DNA from: Chloroflexota bacterium
GTDB lineage: Bacteria > Chloroflexota > Anaerolineae > Promineifilales > Promineifilaceae
Length of the DNA: 64,000 nt
Assembly (NCBI GenBank): GCA_014584575.1
Contig: JACTMP010000027.1
Coordinates: 124,001-188,000 of the forward strand
Reading direction: 5' to 3'
Positions 53,126 to 59,485 of the stretch are shown here, piece by piece (position 1 is the first letter of the stretch; every line of letters starts with the position of its first letter). The position numbers were made by a program, and so were the translations under genes. Under the pieces are notes generated by a model that was not told the origin of the DNA, did no database searches, and saw nothing but the letters and a program-made list of their open reading frames with translations.

Positions 53126-55222
53126 ATGAGCGCATCAATCGCTATTTCCAGAATTTCGACGCATAGGCGGTGGGTGGGGTTGGGGGTGGCTACGGCCGTG
53201 CTCACCCTCGCCTTCCTCATTTTTGCTGCCGCCCAGGTGGGCGCCTTCCCGGAGGCGTGGAACATGGGCCTGCGGGCGCCGCTCGACCAGTTCAAATGGT
53301 GGGTGGTAGCCAACCGGCAGACCCACCCCATATTCCTCTACTTCTTCGAGCCGCTCAGCGCCTCCATTGATTGGGGGCTGCGCCGGGTGGAAAATTTCCT
53401 GCTCTGGCTGCCCTGGCCCGTCATCGTCGCCGCCATCTTCCTGGTGGCGCACAAAGCCGGCGGGCTGCGGCTGGCGCTGATCGTCTCCGGCTGCACCTTG
53501 ATGATGGGGCTGCTCGGCTTTTGGGACCGCAGTATGCAAACCCTGTCGCTCATGGTCGTCTCCGTCATCATCTCGTTGCAAATTGGCATCCCGCTGGGCA
53601 TCTGGTCGGCGCAAAATGACCGGGTGGAGCGGGCGTTACGGCCGTTGCTGGACGCCATGCAAACCATGCCCGCCTTCGTCTACCTCATCCCCGTCCTACT
53701 CTTTTTTGGCATTGCCCGCGTCCCCAGTGTCGTCGCCACCGTCATCTACGCCCTGCCGCCCGTTATCCGCCTGACCAACCTGGGTATCCGCCAGGTCTCC
53801 GGCGAGACGGTGGAAGCGGCGCGCGCCTTTGGCTCCACCGACCGCCAGATTTTGCTCAAAGTGCGCCTGCCGCTGGCGACCCCGGCCATTATGACCGGCG
53901 TCAATCAGACGATTATGATGGCTCTGAGCATTGTGGTCATTGCCGCCCTGATTGGCGGCGGCGGTCTGGGGGAGACGGTGCTGCGCTCGCTGCGCACGTT
54001 GAATGTGGGCACCGCTTTTGCCGCCGGGCTGGCCATTGTCTTTATGGCCTTCCTGCTGGATCGGTTGAGCCAATCCTTTGTGCGCACGGAGTGGAACAGC
54101 CGGGGCGATTTTCGCGGTTTCCGGCTGCTGCCGGAGGCGTGGCGGGGCAAACGGGCGGCAGAAGGGGTGGAAACGGCCGTGTCCCACCTCTACAGTGCCG
54201 CCAACCGCACCACAACGGCAGTTACCGGGCGCAGCGATTTTCTCAGCCGCCGTCCCTTCTTTTTTATGAGCGTATTGGCGTTGATTGCCCTGCTGTTGGT
54301 GACGATGGCCGCGAGTACGGCCGTACCCGCCTTCCGGGAATTCCCTCCAAGCTGGCGTCTCAATCTGGCCGCGCCTATAGACGCCCTGGTGAAGTGGGCG
54401 CAGGTGAATCTGTACCGCATTGGCGACAGCAACATCGGCACCGGCCCCTTTAGCGACTTCATCACCATTCACCTGCTGGCCCCGCTGCGGCTGCTATTGG
54501 TGGAGCGGTTGACGTGGCCGGTGGTGATGGGGTTGCTCACGGCCGTGGCCTACGCCGTCTCCGGCAAACGGCTGGCGCTCTACACCCTGGCAGGCATGTT
54601 CATGCTAGGCTTGTTGGGCATGTGGGAACTGGCGATGGACACCCTCAGCCAGGTGATCGTGGCCGTCATCATCTCCGTCCTCATCGGCATCCCGTTGGGC
54701 ATTTGGGCCGCCCGCAACGACCATGCCGACCGGGGCCTGCGGGTGATGAACGACTTTTTGCAAACCATCCCCGTGTTTGTTTACCTGGTGCCGGTGGTGA
54801 TGCTCTTTAACGTGGGGCGCGTCGCCGGGATTTTGGCCTCGGTGCTCTATGCCCTGCCGCCGGTCATCCGCCTCACCAGTTTGGGCATCCGCCGTGTGGA
54901 GGCGGAAGTGGTGGAAGCGGCACATGCTTTTGGCTCTACCGATTGGCAAATTCTGGCCAAAGTGCAAATCCCTCTGGCCTTACCCGCCATCATGCTCGGC
55001 GTCAACCAGACGATCATGATGGTGCTGGCTATGGTTATCTGCGCCGGGCTGGTGGGTGGCGCGGGGCTAGGGCTGGAAGTAGTTACCGGGCTGGCGCAAA
55101 ACGAACTCGGCCGTAGCATCGAAGCCGGGCTGGCGATTGTCATCCTGGCCGTTATTATTGACCGCATTTCCCAGGCGTGGGCGGCGCGTCTGGCGAAGGA
55201 ACGGAACATTCGTAATCCGTGA
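53126..55222 (+). CDS. Fused double permease of a ProW/OpuAB-type betaine transporter
   Basis: The 698-aa protein contains two permease domains in tandem. Each has an EAA-type loop: EAARAFGSTDRQILLKVRLP and EAAHAFGSTDWQILAKVQIP. Both are followed by a similar LIGGGGLGETV / LVGGAGLGLEV segment, so the gene arose by duplication and fusion. ProW systems normally use two copies of one subunit. The two halves have about 45% identical stretches by eye but differ in the outside loops, so they may have specialised. It is separated from its ATPase gene by inserted DNA. The last residues and stop lie in a hairpin array. Confidence 0.88.
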   Translation: MSASIAISRISTHRRWVGLGVATAVLTLAFLIFAAAQVGAFPEAWNMGLRAPLDQFKWWVVANRQTHPIFLYFFEPLSASIDWGLRRVENFLLWLPWPVIVAAIFLVAHKAGGLRLALIVSGCTLMMGLLGFWDRSMQTLSLMVVSVIISLQIGIPLGIWSAQNDRVERALRPLLDAMQTMPAFVYLIPVLLFFGIARVPSVVATVIYALPPVIRLTNLGIRQVSGETVEAARAFGSTDRQILLKVRLPLATPAIMTGVNQTIMMALSIVVIAALIGGGGLGETVLRSLRTLNVGTAFAAGLAIVFMAFLLDRLSQSFVRTEWNSRGDFRGFRLLPEAWRGKRAAEGVETAVSHLYSAANRTTTAVTGRSDFLSRRPFFFMSVLALIALLLVTMAASTAVPAFREFPPSWRLNLAAPIDALVKWAQVNLYRIGDSNIGTGPFSDFITIHLLAPLRLLLVERLTWPVVMGLLTAVAYAVSGKRLALYTLAGMFMLGLLGMWELAMDTLSQVIVAVIISVLIGIPLGIWAARNDHADRGLRVMNDFLQTIPVFVYLVPVVMLFNVGRVAGILASVLYALPPVIRLTSLGIRRVEAEVVEAAHAFGSTDWQILAKVQIPLALPAIMLGVNQTIMMVLAMVICAGLVGGAGLGLEVVTGLAQNELGRSIEAGLAIVILAVIIDRISQAWAARLAKERNIRNP

Positions 55223-55278
55223 TGCGTGATACGTGATGCGTGACAAGGGGTTCACGCATCACGTATCACGCATCACGC
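55217..55278. repeat. Hairpin of GTGATGC/GTGATAC units
   Basis: The left arm has GTGATGCGTGATACGTGATG and the right arm TCACGCATCACGTATCACGC followed by ATCACGC. The permease stop codon is inside the left arm. Confidence 0.85.
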
Positions 55279-55295
55279 TTCTTCGGAGAAACACA

Positions 55296-56459
55296 GTGCA
55301 ATCATTTGAATTTCCTACCAAAATCACACACGGGCCGGGGGTGCTGGCGGGGTTAGTGGACGAGTTGCGGGCATTGGGTGTGAAACGGCCGTTGCTCGTC
55401 ACCGATAAGGGTTTAGTAGCGGCGGGTGTGGTGAATGAAGTCACCGGCCAGCTACGGCGGGCGGGCCTGGATTATGTGCTGTTTGCCGACGTGGTGCCGA
55501 ACCCGCCGATTGCCCTGGTGGATGGGGGCACGGCCGTGTACCGGGAATCGGACTGTGACGGGCTGATTGGCCTGGGCGGGGGCAGCCCCATGGATGCGGC
55601 CAAGGCGATTGGAGTCACGGCCGTGCAGGGTGGCACCATCCGCGACTACGAATGGGCCGATCCTAACCCCGTGACACAGCGCATCCCACCGATGATTGCC
55701 ATTCCCACAACGGCCGGGACCGGCAGTGAGGTCACGCTCTGGTCGGTCATTACCGACCCGGCGCGCAAAATCAAGTACAACGTCGGCGGTACACCGCTGA
55801 TTGGGGCGCATGTGGCCTTGATTGACCCGCTGCTGACGCTGGCGCTGCCCGCCCACATCACCGCCGGGACGGGCATGGATGCCCTGGCGCACGCCATCGA
55901 ATGTTACACCATGGCCTACGCCCAACCCTTTACGGATGCGGTGGCGCTGCTGGCGATGGAGTACGTCGGCCAATACCTGCGCATTGCTTACGCCCAGGGG
56001 CACAACCAGGAAGCGCGCTATAAGATGAGCATGGCCGCGGCCTTGGGTGGCATGGCCTATGGCGTGGCCAGCGCCGGCGCCGCCCACGCCATGAGCCAGA
56101 CGGCGGGTGGTGTGCGGGACGTGCCGCATGGGGCCATCACGGCGCGGCTGCTGGGGCCGGTGATGGAGTACAACTACCTGGGTGAACCACACCGTTTTGC
56201 CCGCATTGCCCAGGCATTGGGCGAGGACATACGCGGGCTGTCCATTTGGGAAGCAGCGGAGCGGGCGGTCACGGCCGTGTACCGCCTCACTTCTGACGTA
56301 GGCATTCCCTCCCTGCAAGAACTGGGCTTTAGCGAGGACGACATCCCGCTTCTGGCCGAACTGGCTGCCAACGATCCACAGACCATCGGCAACCCCCGCG
56401 ACATCAACTACCAGGGCTACGTCCAGGTCTACAAGCGGGCGTTTGAACTGGGAAAATAA
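55296..56459 (+). CDS. Iron-containing alcohol dehydrogenase
   Basis: The 387-aa group III dehydrogenase reduces aldehydes with NAD(P)H. It has the nucleotide-binding segment LGGGSPMDAAKAIG, IPTTAGTGSEVTLWSV, and metal ligands in TAGTGMDALAHAIECY and AHAMSQTAGG...DVPHGAI. Members include 4-hydroxybutyrate, lactaldehyde and butanol dehydrogenases. CGGAGAA sits before GTG 55296, making this a better start than in-frame codons inside the upstream hairpin. With the AbfD-like dehydratase it could make and use 4-hydroxybutyrate, but this is only a suggestion. Confidence 0.88.
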   Translation: MQSFEFPTKITHGPGVLAGLVDELRALGVKRPLLVTDKGLVAAGVVNEVTGQLRRAGLDYVLFADVVPNPPIALVDGGTAVYRESDCDGLIGLGGGSPMDAAKAIGVTAVQGGTIRDYEWADPNPVTQRIPPMIAIPTTAGTGSEVTLWSVITDPARKIKYNVGGTPLIGAHVALIDPLLTLALPAHITAGTGMDALAHAIECYTMAYAQPFTDAVALLAMEYVGQYLRIAYAQGHNQEARYKMSMAAALGGMAYGVASAGAAHAMSQTAGGVRDVPHGAITARLLGPVMEYNYLGEPHRFARIAQALGEDIRGLSIWEAAERAVTAVYRLTSDVGIPSLQELGFSEDDIPLLAELAANDPQTIGNPRDINYQGYVQVYKRAFELGK

Positions 56460-56824
56460 TAGAAAAGACCCGTTAGGAAGTTCATTACGGTCATGTAATG
56501 TAGGGGCGAGGTAACCGGGATACACGTCGGGCAAACGCGCAGCCTTGTCACCGGTTGCCTCGCCCCGTCGTTTGGGTTTTGCCCAACCGCCAGGGCGAGG
56601 CGGTTGGTGACAAGGTATTGGTGAACAGACACGGCCGTGCCCAACCGCCTCGCCCTACCAAAATGGGGTCGGCGGGGGATTTCCCCCCACAACCCCCAAC
56701 AGAAACCAGAAAAGCAGGTCGGCCGCCAGCCGCTGCGCCAGCAGAGAATGATGATTTCTTCATCGCTGAAGTATTCGGTCAGGAAGTAGACGAGTTTGGC
56801 GCGGTCAATGGGTTCGGTTATCGG
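56460..56824. other. Convergent intergenic region with a family 2 element
   Basis: This 365-base gap contains the family 2 multi-hairpin element and no credible gene. The last 20 bases (GTTCGGTTATCGGTTATCGG) are AATCGGT-type repeat units that run into the stop codon of the minus-strand gene. Confidence 0.5.
56501..56658. repeat. Multi-hairpin element, family 2, copy 2
   Basis: GGGGCGAGGTAACCGG pairs approximately with CCGGTTGCCTCGCCCC, and AGGGCGAGGCGGTTGG pairs with CCAACCGCCTCGCCCT. The middle has CACGGCCGTG. It shares the TATTGGTGAAC / GTGTTGGTGAAC stretch with copy 1. Confidence 0.6.
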
Positions 56825-57361
56825 TTATCGGAAGATTAGCCAGGCAGCCAGGACGTAAAGGATGCCGGCGATGACCAGGGCAAATTTGATGGCGGCGCAG
56901 AGGAAGGCGAGTGGGGGGAGGAGTACGGCCGTGCTGCCAAACAACAACAGCACCAACGCCACATTCTCCACATAATCCAGCAGCGCCGCCAGCCAGACTC
57001 CCCAGGCCAGCCAGATACCCCACTTCGCTGCGCCGGAGGATTTGGCCTGCACCCGTTCCGCCGCCCAGACGCAGGCCAGCGAGATGGCAGCAGCGTAGAC
57101 CAGCGGATAGAGGAAGTCCAGCCCCAACCCAAACGCGGCCACCAGACGGCCGTGTTCACCCCACGATTCAATGATAGCCTGGGCATTGACCACAGTGCCC
57201 GCAAATTCAAAGGAGATGATACCGGCGGGGGCCACGGCCGTTTGCAGCGGCCCGCCCGTCAGGTTAAAAAACAGGGTCATCGCCAATGCCAACACAATGG
57301 CAATCTTCATCCACCGATTGCGGCGGGTTGGTGGTAGAAAGGCAAAAGGAGCGGTTATCAT
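56825..57361 (-). CDS. Polytopic membrane protein, unknown function
   Basis: This 178-aa protein has four to five hydrophobic helices (about 20-40, 75-98, 110-132, 140-172) and few charged residues. It has ISFEFAGTVVNAQAIIESWG after the first helix. I recognise no family. The start may be ATG 57361 or an internal ATG at 57310. Its stop lies in repeat DNA. It faces the iron alcohol dehydrogenase and diverges from the DUF72 gene. Confidence 0.6.
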   Translation of the reverse strand: MITAPFAFLPPTRRNRWMKIAIVLALAMTLFFNLTGGPLQTAVAPAGIISFEFAGTVVNAQAIIESWGEHGRLVAAFGLGLDFLYPLVYAAAISLACVWAAERVQAKSSGAAKWGIWLAWGVWLAALLDYVENVALVLLLFGSTAVLLPPLAFLCAAIKFALVIAGILYVLAAWLIFR

Positions 57362-57459
57362 CAATTAGGAATTATGAATGAGGAATTATGAAAAAGCCAG
57401 CCATTACACAAATTGTGCGAATGGCAGAAACCCGGCGAATAAATTCGCGGCTACGCCAG

Positions 57460-57532
57460 GCAAAGACCGCCTTCGCGGTCTGGTAGCCAACGGACGGGCT
57501 AAACGCCAGTCGGCGAAGGCCGACTTTGCCTC
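57460..57532. repeat. Palindromic element, family 3
   Basis: AGGCAAAGACCGCCTTCGCG plus GTCT on the left pairs with AGTCGGCGAAGGCCGACTTT plus GCCT on the right, with 19 of 24 positions complementary. Each arm is itself a hairpin (GACCGCC/CTTCGCGGTC and GTCGGCGAAGGCCGAC). The stretch 57533-57596 shows no other feature. Confidence 0.65.
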
Positions 57533-57596
57533 GTGTTGCTGCGGTTTCAATCGCCAGCATGAACTCTCTGGTTATCAGGTATACTATGCTCAACAT

Positions 57597-57634
57597 TCTT
57601 ACCGATTACCGTTCACCGATTACCGATTACGGAC
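57597..57634. repeat. One-armed CCGATTA repeat before the DUF72 gene
   Basis: CCGATTA-type units (four) end 0-3 bases before ATG 57635. This is the right arm only of the unit family used at 50771-50845; its complement lies at the stop of the minus-strand gene near 56813-56833. Confidence 0.6.
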
Positions 57635-58420
57635 ATGACAAACTGGCACATTGGCACCATGGGTTTTGCTTACGACGGCTGGGTGGGGTCGTTGTACCCG
57701 GCTGGCCTTTCCTCGCGCCATTATCTGAGCCATTACAGCCAATACTTTGACGCGGTGGAAGTGGACTCCACCTTTTACGGCATCCCCAGACCGGAGCAGG
57801 TGCAGCGCTGGACGGCCGTGACTCCACCCCACTTCACCTTTTGCCCCAAAACCCCCCGCGCCATCACCCATGACGCGCCCCTGCTGGAAGGTATCCCCCT
57901 CATGCACCAATTCCTGGAGGTGATGGAGCTTTTTGGCGACAAATTAGGCCCCATTCTCATCCAGTTTGGGCCGGAATTCAGCCACCACCACTTTAACGAC
58001 CTGCGCCACTTCTTGCAGGCGCTGCCTGCTGACAAACGTTTTGCCGTTGAGTTTCGCCATCGCTCGTGGGAGTCGCCGGGCACGGCCGTGCTGCTGGAAG
58101 AACATCACATCTGTCTGGTGGCCGCCGACTACCTCTACATGCCGCATACAATCCACCGCACGGCCGACTTTCTCTACCTGCGCTGCATTGGCCCACACGG
58201 TCAGTTTGGCACCAAAGACCGGGAATTGATAGACAAAACCCCGGAACTACAACGCTGGGCCGCCCAAATGCAACCCCACCTGACGGCCGTCCACGACATC
58301 TACGTCTTTATAAACAACGACTATTCCGGCTTCTCTCCCGCCACCTGCAACCGTTTCAAACAAATTGTGGGGCTGCCGGTGCAAGAGATACGGCCGTTGG
58401 TGCAGGGGCGGCTGTTTTAA
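57635..58420 (+). CDS. DUF72 family protein (YecE-like)
   Basis: This 261-aa TIM-barrel-like protein has WHIGTMGFAYDGWVGSLYPAGL, the YSQYFDAVEVDSTFYGIP motif and FCPKTPRAITHD, all characteristic of DUF72. The family has no proven enzyme activity. The gene has no ribosome site; AATCGGT-type repeat units lie directly before the ATG. It stands before the Crp/Fnr regulator, and a repeat hairpin separates them. Confidence 0.85.
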   Translation: MTNWHIGTMGFAYDGWVGSLYPAGLSSRHYLSHYSQYFDAVEVDSTFYGIPRPEQVQRWTAVTPPHFTFCPKTPRAITHDAPLLEGIPLMHQFLEVMELFGDKLGPILIQFGPEFSHHHFNDLRHFLQALPADKRFAVEFRHRSWESPGTAVLLEEHHICLVAADYLYMPHTIHRTADFLYLRCIGPHGQFGTKDRELIDKTPELQRWAAQMQPHLTAVHDIYVFINNDYSGFSPATCNRFKQIVGLPVQEIRPLVQGRLF

Positions 58421-58495
58421 TGGTAATTGAGTAATTGGGTAATTGCGTAATTGGCCGCAAATTACCCAATTACGCAATTACCCAATTACATTCAC
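58420..58495. repeat. Hairpin of GTAATTGG units
   Basis: The left arm repeats GTAATTG(A/G/C) four times and the right arm AATTACCC and AATTACGC. The array ends 6 bases before the regulator ATG at 58501. Confidence 0.9.
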
Positions 58496-58500
58496 TCTGA

Positions 58501-59220
58501 ATGAACCCACTCGACCCCACCCTATCCATAGTGAGCCGCTGCTCCTTTTTGAAGGGGCTGACGCCCGATGAATGCCAGGTGGTGGTGGAACAGGCACGGC
58601 CGTGTCACATCCGCCAGGGTGAGTTTTTCTTTCACCAGGGCGAACCGGCCACTACCTTTTACATCCTGGTGGAAGGCCAGGCCAAACTCACCCAGATCAA
58701 CCCCGAAGGCCACCAGGTCATTGTCAACTACATCGGCCCCGGCGATGGCCTGGGCATCATCGTCGTCCTCAGCAATATGGACTACCCCATCGCCGCCGAA
58801 GCCGTGGAAGAGTGCCACGCCCTGGCCTGGGACAAACTTACCACTCGCCAGTTGATGCAGCGTTACCCGCAACTGGCCATTAACGGCATGGAACTGATCG
58901 CCCAACATTTTGCCAGCCTGCAAGAACGGTACCACCAACTGGTAACACAGCGCGTGGAGCAGCGCATCGCCCGCACCTTGCTACATCTGGTGCGCCAGTT
59001 TGGTCAGAAAACACCCGAAGGCGTGCGCATCAATATGCCCCTCACCCGCCAAGACCTGGCCGAAATGACCGGCACCAACCTCTACAATGTCAGCCGTTTC
59101 CTCAGCAAATGGGAACAAGACGGCATCGTCAAATCCAGCCGCAAGCGCATCACCCTCTGTAAACCCCACGACCTGGTCGTCATTGCCGAAGACCTGGAGC
59201 CGGTGATCCGTAATCGGTAA
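58501..59220 (+). CDS. Crp/Fnr-family transcriptional regulator
   Basis: The 239-aa protein has an N-terminal cyclic-nucleotide-like sensor (CHIRQGEFFFHQGEPATTFYI) and a C-terminal winged helix with LTRQDLAEMTGTNLYNVSRF as recognition helix region. It lacks the N-terminal Cys cluster of FNR, so it would not hold an oxygen-sensing [4Fe-4S] of that type. Position next to nosZ suggests a Dnr/NnrR-like role in control of N-oxide respiration. A candidate operator lies at 59355-59377. There is no ribosome site; the hairpin ends 6 bases before the ATG. Confidence 0.85.
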   Translation: MNPLDPTLSIVSRCSFLKGLTPDECQVVVEQARPCHIRQGEFFFHQGEPATTFYILVEGQAKLTQINPEGHQVIVNYIGPGDGLGIIVVLSNMDYPIAAEAVEECHALAWDKLTTRQLMQRYPQLAINGMELIAQHFASLQERYHQLVTQRVEQRIARTLLHLVRQFGQKTPEGVRINMPLTRQDLAEMTGTNLYNVSRFLSKWEQDGIVKSSRKRITLCKPHDLVVIAEDLEPVIRNR

Positions 59221-59354
59221 TCGGTGGCCAGTGATCGGTGGTCGAAGATTGTCATTCCGAACGGAGTCTTCGGAGTGAGGAATCTTTCACCTTGTGAAAG
59301 TTTGCACTTTTGCAAAGACACCCCCCTTCATCTCCTGTAAGCTATCTCACATCA

Positions 59355-59377
59355 GGGATTGATCCTATGTCAATCCC
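59355..59377. promoter_or_regulatory. Candidate operator of the Crp/Fnr regulator
   Basis: GGGATTGA and TCAATCCC are a perfect 8-bp inverted repeat around a 7-base spacer. It contains TTGA-N7-TCAA, one base wider than the FNR consensus TTGAT-N4-ATCAA. It lies 109 bases before nosZ and after the regulator gene. Confidence 0.5.
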
Positions 59378-59403
59378 GCTATTAAAAATCACTTATCTGG
59401 AGT

Positions 59404-59462
59404 TCGTGATGCGTGATGCGTAAGGCCACTCTGGTCACGCATCACTCGTCACGCATCACGTT
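59404..59462. repeat. Hairpin of GTGATGC units before nosZ
   Basis: The left arm has CGTGATGCGTGATGCGT, the right arm TCACGCATCACTCGTCACGC and ATCACG. Unlike other sites, a good ribosome site (GGAGAAG) lies between it and the start codon. Confidence 0.85.
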
Positions 59463-59485
59463 TCCCCAAATTCAGGAGAAGAACA

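Larger units (their letters stand above)
59221..59485. other. nosZ upstream region
   Basis: These 265 bases hold AATCGGT repeat units (59210-59235), the left half of the dispersed palindrome (59250-59285), small hairpins CTTTCACCTTGTGAAAG and TGCACTTTTGCA, the 23-bp palindrome at 59355-59377 and a GTGATGC hairpin at 59404-59462. A good GGAGAAG ribosome site precedes ATG 59486. Confidence 0.55.
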
